DNA of 48,419 nucleotides from Azospirillum rugosum (GCF_017876155.1 NZ_JAGINP010000038.1:1-48419); one strand, 5' to 3'; numbered from the stretch's first letter, positions 1 through 8,683 are shown. Program-made: numbers and translations. Notes: a model not told the origin generated them from the sequence alone.

Positions 1-187
<187 letters not shown>

Positions 188-550
188 TTACCGCGCGGCG
201 ATCACCTGGATCTCGACCAGCAGGTCGGGGTTGGCGAGCTTTGCCTCCACGGTGGCGCGGGCGGGGGCGTTGGCGCGGTCGACCCAGGCGTCCCAGGCGG
301 CGTTCATCTTCGCGAACGCGCTCATGTCGGCGAGGTAGACGGTCGCGGTCAGCAGCTTGCTCTTGTCCGTGCCGGCGCGCTCCAGCAGCACGTCGATCTG
401 GCGCAGCACGTCGCGGGTCTGGGCCTCCACGTCGCTGGTCACGCCGCCCATGGCCTCGAAGTCGGCGATCTGGCCGCAGAGGTAGACGGTATCGTTGTGG
501 ATGACCATCTCGCTCATCCGCGGGCCGCAATCGAAACGCTGAATCGGCAA
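188..550 (-). CDS. ridA: RidA family reactive imine/enamine deaminase
   Basis: This 120-residue protein has the YjgF/YER057c/UK114 fold signature: an N-terminal stretch IQRFDCGPRMSEMVIHND, then YLCGQIA, and a C-terminal ARATVEAKLANPDLLVEI. The family hydrolyses reactive imines and enamines released by amino-acid-oxidising flavoenzymes to ketones and ammonia. An ideal AGGAG lies 8 bases before a TTG at 550, so I chose that start. The upstream TTG (571) and GTG (559) are badly spaced. It is the last gene of the operon that begins at 8535, 31 bases after a DAO oxidase. That position suggests it detoxifies the imine made by the oxidases upstream. The typical RidA arginine is present in ARATVEAKL. 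Confidence 0.88.
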   Translation of the reverse strand: MPIQRFDCGPRMSEMVIHNDTVYLCGQIADFEAMGGVTSDVEAQTRDVLRQIDVLLERAGTDKSKLLTATVYLADMSAFAKMNAAWDAWVDRANAPARATVEAKLANPDLLVEIQVIAAR

Positions 551-581
551 GGCTCTCACTCCTGAATGCAAAGGGGATCCG

Positions 582-1709
582 TCAGGCCGCGACCGCGTCG
601 CGGCGGAAGCGCTGGATCCGGAAGGGCTCGATGGGCAGGTCGGTCTGCCCCTGCGTTATTAGGTCGGCGGTGATCCGCCCGACAATGGGGCCGAGCTGGA
701 AACCGTGCGCGGAGAAGCCGAAGGCGTGGTACACGCCCTCCTCCGTGCCGCTGGGGCCGATCACCGGGATGTCGTCGGGCATGCGCGCCTCGATCCCCGC
801 CCAGGCGCGGACGATGGTCGCGCTGCGCATGACCGGGAACAGGTCCCACACCGTGCGGGCGTTGGTCCGGATCTGGGCGAAGTCCAGGTCGGTCCGGTTC
901 TCGTCGCGGTAGGCGCGGCCCAGCAGCCCGCCGCCGATCAGCACCGTCCCGTTCGGGAACTGCTTGAAGGACAGCGTCCGTCCCGTGGCCCCGACCACCG
1001 GCTTGATGAAGGGCGGCACGCGCGCGGTGATCATCAGCATGGGCGCGATAGCCTCCAGCGGCACCGGCTCCCCCAGTTGGGCGGCGATGCGGTCGGCCCA
1101 GGCGCCCGCGCAGTTGACGAGGATCGGTGCGGCGTGGCGTGCCCCGTCCGACGTCTCGACCGCCCAATTTTTGCCGTCGCGGGCGATCTTGGTGACCGTC
1201 ACCCCTTCCACGAAGCGCGCGCCCAGGCTCTCCGCCTTGCGCTTGAAGGCGAAGGTGGTGCGGTAGGGGATGGCCGCGCCGTCCCGGCGGGAGACCAGCG
1301 CGCCGACGCAGTGCTCCGCGATGGCCGGGACGAGGCGGCGCAGCTCCGCCTGGTCCACCACCTCCTCGTGCGTGAAGCCCAGCGCGCGGAGCTGGTCGGC
1401 GCGGGCTTGGCAAATCGCCAGCTCCGCCTCCGTCTCCGCGACCTTGACCTGGCCGTGGCTTTCGAAGCCGCAGTCGTCGTCCACGAGGTCCCGGATGCCG
1501 TGCCACAGCGCCATGGAGGCGACGGTCAGCGGCACCTCCGCCACATGGCGGCCGAGCTGGCGCACGCCGCCCGCGTTCACGCCGGAGGCGTGGCGGCCGA
1601 TGTGGTCCTTCTCCAGCACCAGCACCTTCACCCCGCGAAGGCTGAGGTGCAGGGCGGCGGAGCAGCCGTGCAGGCCGCCGCCGATGACGATGACATCCGG
1701 GCTCGACAT
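582..1709 (-). CDS. FAD-dependent oxidoreductase, DAO family (second oxidase of the operon)
   Basis: This 375-residue protein opens with a Rossmann FAD motif (VIVIGGGLHGCSAALHLS, about residues 6-23) and an acidic strand end VLVLEKD. It has the DAO-superfamily C-terminus (MPDDIPVIGPSGTEEGVYHA, then FSAHGFQLGPIVG). Enzymes of this type (glycine oxidase, sarcosine oxidase beta, D-amino-acid dehydrogenase, opine oxidase B) oxidise secondary or primary amines to imines. It differs from the DAO protein at 3415-4545, so the operon has two such subunits. The ATG at 1709 is 14 bases after the stop of the FAD/2Fe-2S subunit. The substrate cannot be named from sequence. An opine, D-amino acid or imino acid is plausible. 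Confidence 0.8.
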   Translation of the reverse strand: MSSPDVIVIGGGLHGCSAALHLSLRGVKVLVLEKDHIGRHASGVNAGGVRQLGRHVAEVPLTVASMALWHGIRDLVDDDCGFESHGQVKVAETEAELAICQARADQLRALGFTHEEVVDQAELRRLVPAIAEHCVGALVSRRDGAAIPYRTTFAFKRKAESLGARFVEGVTVTKIARDGKNWAVETSDGARHAAPILVNCAGAWADRIAAQLGEPVPLEAIAPMLMITARVPPFIKPVVGATGRTLSFKQFPNGTVLIGGGLLGRAYRDENRTDLDFAQIRTNARTVWDLFPVMRSATIVRAWAGIEARMPDDIPVIGPSGTEEGVYHAFGFSAHGFQLGPIVGRITADLITQGQTDLPIEPFRIQRFRRDAVAA

Positions 1710-1722
1710 AGGGCGCCTGTCC

Positions 1723-3141
1723 TCAGTGGTGCATCACGGCGGCGATCTCGTCCTCGGCCTTGGGCAGGGAGGCGAGTTCGGCCAGCGTGATCGGCTTCAC
1801 CGGCGGGCGCAGGCGGTAGTAGCCGACCTCGGCCGGAGAGACGCCGCGGGCGTCGGCGATCACCTCCACCACCGTCGGGCCGCAGAGGCGCCCCTGGCAG
1901 GGGCCCATGCCGCAGCGCAGGAAGGACTTGGTCTGATTCGGACCGCTGACTCCCAGCTTCACCGCGTCGCGGACCTGTTTGGCGGTCACCTCCTCGCAGC
2001 GGCAGACGATGGTCTCGTCCTGCGGCACACGGAAGTCCTTGGCCGGGCTGTAGAGCGTGTCGAGGAATTCGCGCCCGCGCTGCGCCTTGTCCAGCGCCTC
2101 CCGGTGCGGGGCGGCGTCGCGGTCGCGCGTCGCGCGGTCGAGAACGCCGAGGCGGTGCAGCGCATCCAGCGCCGCCAGACGGCCGCGATGCTCCGCCGCC
2201 AGCGCGCCGCCGATGCCGGCGCCGTCGCCGGCGATGGACACGCCCTCCACCGAGGTGGCGCCCCAGGCGTCCACGGTGGGGACCCAGCAGCGCTGCGCCT
2301 CGTCCCAGTTCTGGGCGCAGCCGGTGGCGTTGGCGAGGTTGATGTTGGGGATCACGCCATGATGCAGCAGCAGCGTGTCGGCCGGAAGGCGCTGCTCCGC
2401 CCCGTCGCCCTGGCGGTAGAGGACGGACTGCACGCGCCCATCGCCCTCGGCCTTCAGGCTGGTGACGTTGCCGATCACCTTGACCTTGCGGCGGACCTCC
2501 AGCAGCAGCTTCAGGCCCTTGGCCACATAGCCGGAGCGCGCGAAGGCGCCCATGTGCGGCATGGCCTGACGCCAGTTCTCCCGCGGGGTGGTGTCGAGGA
2601 TCACGTCGATCCGCGCACCGGCACGCAGATACTGCCAGGCCAGCAGCCACAGGAGCGGCCCCGTCCCGGCCAGCACCACGTTGCCCGAGGCGACGAGGCC
2701 GGAGGTCTTCAGCAGGATCTGCGCGGCCCCCGCGCCCATCACGCCCGGCAGCGTCCAGCCCGGAATCGGGAAGGGGCGCTCGATGGCGCCGGTCGCCAGG
2801 ATGATGTGGCGGGCCGGCAGCACGCGCGCCGCACCGTCGCGCGACAGGCCGATGTCCAGGCTGCGCGAGACGCTCCACACCGTGGAACCGGGCGCGTAGT
2901 CGGCGCCGCTGTCGCGGAACGGCCCGACGAGGTCGGCGCCGTGCCAGTAGTCGGAGCCCAGCACGCTGGGGTTCTTCACCGGCGTCTGCGTGACGGCGCG
3001 GTAGATCTGGCCGCCGGGGGCGCGCTGCTCGTCCAGCAGCACCGTGGACAGGCCGCGCTGGGCGGCGAGCGTCGCGGCGGCAAGGCCGGCCGGGCCGGCA
3101 CCGATCACGGCGAGGTCATAGCGAGGCTTCAGGTCACTCAC
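1723..3141 (-). CDS. FAD/NAD(P)-binding subunit with BFD-like 2Fe-2S domain of an amine/opine dehydrogenase
   Basis: This 472-residue protein has two dinucleotide folds: an FAD motif VIGAGPAGLAAATLA near residue 11, and a second glycine motif VVLAGTGPLLWLLA near residue 150. A C-terminal BFD-type iron-sulfur region shows CRCEE followed by RCGMGPCQGRLC. This layout matches subunit A of opine oxidase (OoxA/NoxA), HcnB of hydrogen cyanide synthase, and the equivalent subunit of D-hydroxyproline dehydrogenase. The start is the GTG at 3141, which overlaps the stop of the small 2Fe-2S gene as GTGA. Upstream in-frame residues are arginine-rich readthrough of the neighbour. The role inferred is to pass electrons from the DAO subunit through the 2Fe-2S centres to an acceptor. 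Confidence 0.85.
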   Translation of the reverse strand: MSDLKPRYDLAVIGAGPAGLAAATLAAQRGLSTVLLDEQRAPGGQIYRAVTQTPVKNPSVLGSDYWHGADLVGPFRDSGADYAPGSTVWSVSRSLDIGLSRDGAARVLPARHIILATGAIERPFPIPGWTLPGVMGAGAAQILLKTSGLVASGNVVLAGTGPLLWLLAWQYLRAGARIDVILDTTPRENWRQAMPHMGAFARSGYVAKGLKLLLEVRRKVKVIGNVTSLKAEGDGRVQSVLYRQGDGAEQRLPADTLLLHHGVIPNINLANATGCAQNWDEAQRCWVPTVDAWGATSVEGVSIAGDGAGIGGALAAEHRGRLAALDALHRLGVLDRATRDRDAAPHREALDKAQRGREFLDTLYSPAKDFRVPQDETIVCRCEEVTAKQVRDAVKLGVSGPNQTKSFLRCGMGPCQGRLCGPTVVEVIADARGVSPAEVGYYRLRPPVKPITLAELASLPKAEDEIAAVMHH

Positions 3142-3434
3142 CGTTCGATCTCCCGCTTGCCGTTCTGGGTCTCGACCCGCATGCCGGGGCGCACCCGCAC
3201 CAGACAGCCCTGCTGGTTGCCGACGTCGTCGATGGTCACCAGGCAGTCGAAGCACACGCCCATCATGCAATAGGGCGCGCGCGGGGCGCCGGACACCGGG
3301 GTGGCCCGGCAGGTCTGCACGCCATTGGCGATCAGCGCCGCGGCGACGCTGTCGCCCGACAACGCCTCGGCCGCGCGGCCGTCGATGGTGAAGGACACGC
3401 GCTCTCCGGACGCGTTAGGCAGCCGCTGGAACAT
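3138..3434 (-). CDS. Small (2Fe-2S)-binding subunit of an amine/opine dehydrogenase
   Basis: This 98-residue protein matches the HcnA/OoxC/sarcosine-oxidase-type small ferredoxin subunit. It has the core VSFTIDGRAAEA, SGDSVAAALIANG, and cysteines in TCRAT, YCMMGVCFDCLV and QGCLV, which form the cluster ligands. It overlaps the upstream DAO gene by 20 bases and the downstream FAD subunit by 4 bases, so the three subunits are translationally coupled. A GGAGG lies 5 bases before the ATG. The three-gene set (DAO, small 2Fe-2S, FAD/BFD) is the established signature of heteromeric opine oxidase, HCN synthase and D-hydroxyproline dehydrogenase. Which of these it is cannot be decided here. Confidence 0.85.
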   Translation of the reverse strand: MFQRLPNASGERVSFTIDGRAAEALSGDSVAAALIANGVQTCRATPVSGAPRAPYCMMGVCFDCLVTIDDVGNQQGCLVRVRPGMRVETQNGKREIER

Positions 3435-4545
3435 GGAACCTCCGGGCGCTGAAAGCCGTGAACTCGTCCGGCAGGCCGCCGGCCGCGATGTGCGGGGCCA
3501 GCGCCAGCGCGTGGTTGGCGGCGAGCGTCACGCCGCTGTGGCAGGTGGCGACGAAGGCGCCGGGCATGCTGGTGGACTGCTCGTAGATCGGGAAGCCGTC
3601 CGGCGTCAGCACGCGCAGCGCCGCCCAGGTCCGCACCACGTTCAGCTTGCCCAGCAACGGGAAGATGCGGATGGCGCGGTCGGCGATGGTGGAGGTGACG
3701 CCGTTGCGCACCGTGGTGTCGAGCCCGACGTCCTCAAAAGAGTCGCCGATCATCACCCCGCCCTCGTCGGTCTGGCGGATGAAGCCGACCGGGAACTTCA
3801 GGAAGGGGGCGGTCTTCTCCGTCACGATGATGTGGCCGCGCTCCGGCCGCACGGGGGCGTCCAGCCCGACCATCGGCGCCAGCCGGCGGCCGTCGTGCCC
3901 GGCGGCGATCACCACCTTGCCCGACCGCACCTCGCCCGAGGCCGTGACCATGCGGAAGCCGCCCTCACGCTGCTCGATCCGCTCCACGCGGTGGTTCGGC
4001 AGGTAGGCGACGCCGCTGAGGCTGATGCCGGTGTGCAGCGCGCGCAGCAGCTTCAGCGAGTTGCAATGGCCGTCCAACGGGCAATAGCTCGCCCCGACCA
4101 CGTCCTTACCGATGAAGGGCATCTCCTTCGCCACGGCGGCGCGGTCCATCATCTCGTAGTCGTAGCGGACGACGTTCGGCTGGTTGTGCAGGCGCTTCAG
4201 CTGGTTGGCGCGGTGCTCCATCTCCGCCTCCGACAGGAGGGGGAGGAAGCCGCCGGGCCGTTCGTAGCAGACGTCGATGCCGGTCTGCTCGCGCAGCTGG
4301 GCGGAAAAGCCGGTCCAGTTGTCGGCGGACCGCTTGGTCCAGCCGGCGTATTCCGGCAGCCCCAGCCCCTTGCCCTGCACCCAGACGAGCGCGAAGTTGC
4401 CGCGCGACGGGCGGACGGCGATGTCCCCCTCGTCCAGGATCGCCACCTTCTGCCCGTGCTGGGCGAGGCCCCAGGCGATGGCCGATCCGACCAGCCCGCC
4501 GCCGATCACCGCGACGTCGTAGTCGGACCTCGTTGTTTGGGTCAT
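3415..4545 (-). CDS. FAD-dependent oxidoreductase, DAO family (catalytic subunit of the three-part dehydrogenase)
   Basis: This 376-residue protein has the Rossmann motif VAVIGGGLVGSAIAWGLA near the N-terminus and a C-terminal ATCHSGVTLAANHALALA, typical of OoxB/NoxB and HcnC-like subunits. Such subunits hold FAD and oxidise the C-N bond of the substrate. AGGAG sits 11 bases before the ATG at 4545. A GTG at 4557 would overlap the permease stop but has the Shine-Dalgarno directly abutting it, so I prefer the ATG. The gene ends inside the 2Fe-2S gene (20-base overlap). Cotranscription with a PotABCD-type importer implies that the substrate is taken up from outside. Confidence 0.82.
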   Translation of the reverse strand: MTQTTRSDYDVAVIGGGLVGSAIAWGLAQHGQKVAILDEGDIAVRPSRGNFALVWVQGKGLGLPEYAGWTKRSADNWTGFSAQLREQTGIDVCYERPGGFLPLLSEAEMEHRANQLKRLHNQPNVVRYDYEMMDRAAVAKEMPFIGKDVVGASYCPLDGHCNSLKLLRALHTGISLSGVAYLPNHRVERIEQREGGFRMVTASGEVRSGKVVIAAGHDGRRLAPMVGLDAPVRPERGHIIVTEKTAPFLKFPVGFIRQTDEGGVMIGDSFEDVGLDTTVRNGVTSTIADRAIRIFPLLGKLNVVRTWAALRVLTPDGFPIYEQSTSMPGAFVATCHSGVTLAANHALALAPHIAAGGLPDEFTAFSARRFHVPAAA

Positions 4546-4553
4546 GGTGAAGG

Positions 4554-5354
4554 TCACTCCTGTCCGCGGCCGACCAGCAGCCGCTCAAGCCCGTAGAGCC
4601 GATCCAGCACCAGCATCGCGCCCACCGTCATGAAGATCAGCGCGGCGGAAACCGCAGCCACCAGCGGGTCGATGTTGTCCTGGATGTAGAGGAAGAGGCG
4701 GACCGGCAGGGTCGTCGTTTCCGGCGAGGCGATGAAGACGGTCATCGTCACCTCGTCGAAGCTGTTGATGAAGGCCAGCACCCAGCCGCTCGCCACGCCC
4801 GGCAGGATCAGCGGCAGCGTCACGCGCCGGAAGGTCGTCCAGGAGGTGGCGCCGAGCGAGGCCGCCGCGTTCTCGATGGACCGGTCCATACCGGTGGAGG
4901 CCGCCAGGATCAGCCGCAGCGCGAAGGGAAGGATGATGACCACGTGGCTCAGCACCAGCCCGGCGAAGGTGCCGCCAAGGCCGATCTGCGTGAAGAAGCG
5001 CAGGAAGGCGATGCCCAGCACGATGTGCGGCACCATCAGCGGCGACAGGAACAGCGCCGTGATCGCCTCCCGCCCCGGGAACTGGTGGCGGGCGATGGCG
5101 AGTGCCGCCGGGATGGAGAAGCCGACCGCCAGCGTGGAGCTGATGGCCCCCAGCACGAGGCTGTCGCGGAAGGCGCGCACGAATTCCGGGTTGTCGGCGA
5201 TGGCCTTGAACCAGCGCAGCGATAGACCTTCCGTCGGCAGCGACAGGTAGCCCTGCGAGGTGAAGGCGACCACGCAGACGATCAGGATCGGCGCCAGCAG
5301 GAAGCCCAGGAACAGTGTGTGGAAGATCAGCGCGATGGGGCCGTTGCGGTTCAT
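4554..5354 (-). CDS. ABC transporter permease, PotC type
   Basis: This 266-residue membrane protein has about six hydrophobic segments. Its EAA loop reads NAAASLGATSWTTFRRVTLP, the conserved site that docks the ATPase. PotC-like permeases of spermidine/putrescine, mannopine and related importers have this length and motif. The ATG at 5354 overlaps the stop of the upstream permease gene as ATGA. Together with the PotB-, PotA- and PotD-like genes upstream it makes a complete importer. The substrate is inferred to be the compound oxidised by the downstream enzymes. Confidence 0.9.
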   Translation of the reverse strand: MNRNGPIALIFHTLFLGFLLAPILIVCVVAFTSQGYLSLPTEGLSLRWFKAIADNPEFVRAFRDSLVLGAISSTLAVGFSIPAALAIARHQFPGREAITALFLSPLMVPHIVLGIAFLRFFTQIGLGGTFAGLVLSHVVIILPFALRLILAASTGMDRSIENAAASLGATSWTTFRRVTLPLILPGVASGWVLAFINSFDEVTMTVFIASPETTTLPVRLFLYIQDNIDPLVAAVSAALIFMTVGAMLVLDRLYGLERLLVGRGQE

Positions 5355-6283
5355 TCGAACACCTGCTTGTAGCGACGCTCGATCAGCCGGTTGCAGCCGA
5401 CGATGATGACCACGTTGGCGATCAGCAGCAGGATCGCGACCGCGGCACCGAGAGGCCAGTTGAGCGTGTTCAGGAACTCGTCGTAGGCCAGCGTCGCCGC
5501 GACCTTCAGGCGCCGCCCGCCGATGATGGCCGGGGTGGCGAAGGCGCTGGCGGCCAGCGCGAAGACGATGATGGAACCGGACAGGATGCCCGGCACGACC
5601 TGCGGCAGCACCACGCGGCGCAGCACCGTGAAGGGCTTGGCGCCCAGCGACAGGGCCGCGTTCTCCACCTGCGGGTCGAGCCTTTGAAGGGAGGCCCACA
5701 CCGACAGCACCATGAAGGGCACCAGCACGTGGGTCAGCGCGATGACCACGCCGGTTTCCGTGTACATGAACTCGATGGGCGTCGCGATCAGCCCGATGCC
5801 CATCAGCGCCGTGTTGATGATGCCGGTGGAGCCGAACAGCAGCGCCCAGCCCAGCGTGCGCGACACCACCGAGATCAGCAGCGGACCCAGCACGACCAGC
5901 AGGCAGAGGCCGCGCCACGGCGACTTCATGCGGCGCAGGACGTAGGCCTCCGGCGCGCCGAGCACGGCGCAGAGCAACGTCACCAGCACGGCGATGCGGA
6001 AGGTCCGCAGGAAGATCTCGTGGAAATAGTCGTCGGTGACGATGTCGGTGTAGTTGCCGAGCTGCCAGACGTCCTGGATGCCGGTGTAGAAGCCGAAGCT
6101 GTTCAGCGACAGCAGAAGCGTCATCGCCAGCGGCACGACCAGCAGCACCGCGTAGAGCGCCAGCGCCGGCAGGCTGAGGAGGTAGGGCGCCCAATTTCGG
6201 CGCTCCGGCTTGTCGGGCGGCGGTGCGGCGGTATCGGCCGCCGGGTCCATGCTGAGGGCGTTCTGGCTGTCCACGGCGGTCAT
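5351..6283 (-). CDS. ABC transporter permease, PotB type
   Basis: This 310-residue inner-membrane permease has a proline-rich cytoplasmic N-terminus and a first membrane segment near YLLSLPALALYAVLLVVPLA. Its EAA loop reads ENAALSLGAKPFTVLRRVVL. The family is the first permease of PotABCD-type importers, which includes polyamine and mannopine transporters. The ATG at 6283 overlaps the stop of the ATPase gene as ATGA, and its own stop overlaps the next permease start, so stoichiometric coupled translation is likely. The longer upstream frame is arginine-rich readthrough and was not used. Confidence 0.9.
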   Translation of the reverse strand: MTAVDSQNALSMDPAADTAAPPPDKPERRNWAPYLLSLPALALYAVLLVVPLAMTLLLSLNSFGFYTGIQDVWQLGNYTDIVTDDYFHEIFLRTFRIAVLVTLLCAVLGAPEAYVLRRMKSPWRGLCLLVVLGPLLISVVSRTLGWALLFGSTGIINTALMGIGLIATPIEFMYTETGVVIALTHVLVPFMVLSVWASLQRLDPQVENAALSLGAKPFTVLRRVVLPQVVPGILSGSIIVFALAASAFATPAIIGGRRLKVAATLAYDEFLNTLNWPLGAAVAILLLIANVVIIVGCNRLIERRYKQVFE

Positions 6284-7332
6284 GCCCCACCCGCCGTGCC
6301 GGCCATCACCCGCATGTCCTCCGCGCGCCAGCCGACCGTCACCCGCTCGTTCTCGGCGGGGAGGATCTGGCCGTCGTGCTGGCGGATGACCGTCAGGGGG
6401 CCGGCGTCGGTCTGGATCTCGAACAGCCACTGCGTGCCCTGGAAGACCCGCGCCCGGACGAAGCCCGGCACGCCGGCACCGTCAACAAACGTCACCTTCT
6501 CCGGCCGGACGGTCAGCACGCCGGGGCCGGCGGGCAGCTCCGCCGCGACCGGCCAGGCGGTGCCGGCCACGTCGATGCGGCAGCCGCCGCCATCCTGGCG
6601 CAGCGTGCCCTGGAGCAGGTTGGTGCGGCCGAGGAAGTTGGCGACGAAGGCGCTGGCCGGGTTGTCATAGGCATCCTGCGGGGCGGCGACCTGCTCCACC
6701 TTGCCCTTGTTCATGATCACCACGCGGTCGGACAGGGCCATGGCCTCCGCCTGGTCGTGGGTGACGAGGATCATGGTGGTGCCGACGGTGCGCTGGATGC
6801 GCCGCAGCTCGATCTGCATCTCCTCGCGCATCTTGGCGTCGAGGTTGGACAGCGGCTCGTCGAGCAGGAGCAGGCTCGGCTTGATGACCAGAGCGCGGGC
6901 GAGCGCCACGCGCTGCTGCTGGCCGCCGGACATGCGCCGCGGGTAGCGGTCGCCGAAGGCGCCCAGACCCACCAGCTGCAAGGCGTCCTTGACCATCCGG
7001 TCGCGGTCGGCGCGGGGGATGCTGCGCATCTCCAGCCCGAAGGCGACGTTTTCCGCCGCGGTCATGTGCGGGAAAAGCGCGTAGCTCTGGAAGACGATGC
7101 CGAGGCCGCGCTCGTTCGGCTTCTTGGCCAAGAGGTCGGCGCCGTCCAGCGTGACGCGCCCGCCGCTGGGGTCGAGGAAGCCGGCGATCATCTGCAAGGT
7201 CGTGGTCTTGCCGCAGCCCGACGGCCCGAGCAGGGAGATCAGCTCCCCCTTCTCCACCGTCAGCGACAGGTTGTCCACGGCCAGCCACTGGCCGAACCGC
7301 TTGGTCAGCTTGTCCAGGACAAGGTAAGGCAT
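6280..7332 (-). CDS. ABC transporter ATP-binding protein, PotA type
   Basis: This 350-residue cytoplasmic ATPase has Walker A GPSGCGKT at residues 36-43, the signature MSGGQQQRVALARAL, Walker B LLLLDEPLSNLD, and the switch histidine in VTHDQAEAMALSDR. A C-terminal TOBE-like beta domain follows from about residue 240. It energises import through the two downstream permeases, with which it overlaps by 4 bases. Length and layout are normal for PotA/UgpC-like ATPases. It lies 168 bases after the binding-protein gene, and the gap holds two family A repeats. Confidence 0.93.
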   Translation of the reverse strand: MPYLVLDKLTKRFGQWLAVDNLSLTVEKGELISLLGPSGCGKTTTLQMIAGFLDPSGGRVTLDGADLLAKKPNERGLGIVFQSYALFPHMTAAENVAFGLEMRSIPRADRDRMVKDALQLVGLGAFGDRYPRRMSGGQQQRVALARALVIKPSLLLLDEPLSNLDAKMREEMQIELRRIQRTVGTTMILVTHDQAEAMALSDRVVIMNKGKVEQVAAPQDAYDNPASAFVANFLGRTNLLQGTLRQDGGGCRIDVAGTAWPVAAELPAGPGVLTVRPEKVTFVDGAGVPGFVRARVFQGTQWLFEIQTDAGPLTVIRQHDGQILPAENERVTVGWRAEDMRVMAGTAGGA

Positions 7333-7352
7333 GGTTCCGTCTCCGCCTCTGG

Positions 7353-7391
7353 CCCTTCTCCCCTTGTGGGAGAAGGGTTGGGATGAGGGGT
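7353..7391. repeat. Interspersed palindromic repeat, family A (left of a pair)
   Basis: CCCTTCTCCCC and GGGAGAAGGG form a hairpin, followed by the TTGGGATGAGGGG flank. The pair at 7353-7391 and 7446-7483 lies in opposite orientation between the solute-binding-protein gene and the ATPase gene. It could lower readthrough from the highly expressed binding protein into the rest of the operon. Confidence 0.75.
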
Positions 7392-7445
7392 CGTTACGCC
7401 CGGCAGGGCGGAAAAAAACCGAAGTTCGCCAATTGCCGACGTTTC

Positions 7446-7483
7446 ACCCTCACCCCAACCCCTCTCCCATCAAGGGAGAGGGG
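7446..7483. repeat. Interspersed palindromic repeat, family A (right of a pair)
   Basis: An ACCCTCACCCCAACC flank is joined to CCTCTCCC-ATCAA-GGGAGAGG. It faces the copy at 7353-7391 and ends 17 bases after the stop of the binding-protein gene. Confidence 0.75.
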
Positions 7484-7500
7484 CTTTCGAAAAATGCGCG

Positions 7501-8535
7501 TCAGCGCTCGATTTCGCGGGTCCAGCGCTTGTTCCAGGCCTCGCGGTTGGCGTTGATGGTGTCCCAATCCACGACCAGCAGCTTGCCCATCTGCTCCGGC
7601 CCGTAGGGGATGCCGGTCTGCTGCTCGGGCGAGAGGGTCACCTTCTTGTTCACCGGGCCGAAGCCGGCGCTGACGGCCATGGCGGTCTGCACCTCCGGCG
7701 TCAGCATGTGCTGGATGAACTGCTGGGCCTCCGCCGCCTGCTTGCTGCCGGCGATCTGGCAGGCCGCCGAGGCCAGCACGATGCCGCCTTCCTTCGGGTA
7801 GACGAAGGCCGCCGGGAAGCCGGTGTCGGCCAGCGCCTTGGCGCGGCCCGAGCCCCAGACGGCGATGTCCGCCTGGCCGCTCTGGAACAGCTCGGTCATC
7901 TTGCCCGGCGACGGCTCGTAGGCGAGCACGTTCGGGTTGACCTTGTCCTTGAACTCCTTGAAGCCCGGATCGATGTTCTTCTCGCCGCCGCCGTTCAGCC
8001 GCGCCATCATCACCAGCGCGTGCAGGCCGTAGGAGTTGTTGATCGGCGGAACGACCAGCTTCTTCTTGAACTTGGCGTCCTCGATGTCCTTCCAGGAGGA
8101 CGGGGCCGGCCACTTGTTCTCGTCGAAGACCTTCTTGTTGTAGACGATGCCGGTGCCGACGGCGCCGAAGTTCACCGCCTTGCCCGACGGGATCCGGGCG
8201 AGGTCGTACAGGTCGTCGTAGATCGGCGCCTTGGCGAGGTCGGAACAGAAGCCCAGCGCCACGGCCTGGTACATCGGGCCGTCGTCCAGCATGACCACGT
8301 CGATCTGCTGGTTGCCCTTCTGCGCCTGGAGCTTGGCGAGGTTGTCGGTGGAGTTGCCGGCGACGTATTCGATCTTCACGCCCGTCTTCTGCTCGAAGGG
8401 CGGAATGACGTCCTTGCGCATGGTCTGTTCGAAGGAACCGCCGTAGGCGGCGACGTACAGCGTCTTCTGCTGGGCCTGAGCCGTGCCGCACCACACGGCG
8501 GCGGTCGCCATCAAGCCGTAGACCAATGCCCGCAT
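7501..8535 (-). CDS. Periplasmic substrate-binding protein, PotD-like (importer of the opine/amine operon)
   Basis: This 344-residue protein has an N-terminal signal peptide (positively charged start, hydrophobic core, ending GTAQA before QQKTL). Then follow TLYVAAYGGSFEQTMRKDVI and the family 1 extracellular solute-binding protein pattern, with VVMLDDGPMYQA and a SGQADIAVWGSG stretch. It should bind the imported compound and deliver it to the two permeases. AGGAGAG lies 6 bases before the ATG at 8535. It is the first gene of the minus-strand operon and is divergent from a LysR gene. The extended frame upstream to 8625 lacks support. Confidence 0.9.
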   Translation of the reverse strand: MRALVYGLMATAAVWCGTAQAQQKTLYVAAYGGSFEQTMRKDVIPPFEQKTGVKIEYVAGNSTDNLAKLQAQKGNQQIDVVMLDDGPMYQAVALGFCSDLAKAPIYDDLYDLARIPSGKAVNFGAVGTGIVYNKKVFDENKWPAPSSWKDIEDAKFKKKLVVPPINNSYGLHALVMMARLNGGGEKNIDPGFKEFKDKVNPNVLAYEPSPGKMTELFQSGQADIAVWGSGRAKALADTGFPAAFVYPKEGGIVLASAACQIAGSKQAAEAQQFIQHMLTPEVQTAMAVSAGFGPVNKKVTLSPEQQTGIPYGPEQMGKLLVVDWDTINANREAWNKRWTREIER

Positions 8536-8556
8536 CTGCCCTCTCCTGTTCCGGTT

Positions 8557-8605
8557 CGTTCGTTGCGTCTGTTCGCCGTGACTCGTTCGTTGCGGCCGTT
8601 CGCCG
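8557..8605. promoter_or_regulatory. Imperfect tandem repeat upstream of the operon, possible operator
   Basis: Two copies of a 22-base unit starting CGTTCGTTGCG and ending GTTCGCCG lie at 8557-8578 and 8584-8605 (period 27, two mismatches). They are in the divergent region between the binding-protein gene and the LysR gene. Repeats in this position often bind the regulator, but the function is inferred. Confidence 0.35.
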
Positions 8606-8683
8606 CGGTGCGCACTTTGTCGCACGACCCAGAGCGTTGCGTCCCGACGGCATAATCGTCAAATCGAAATGTTGGGGGTGTCC

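Noticed and set aside
1270..3273. Very long plus-strand open frame opposite the dehydrogenase genes
   Set aside because: It is rich in Arg, Ala and His, has no family pattern, and mirrors high-GC codon use of the real minus-strand genes. Similar antisense frames occur opposite most genes here.
4554..6290. One continuous minus-strand frame across both permease genes
   Set aside because: Only the part after 5354 has membrane-protein character. The rest is out of frame with the PotB-like permease and arginine-rich.
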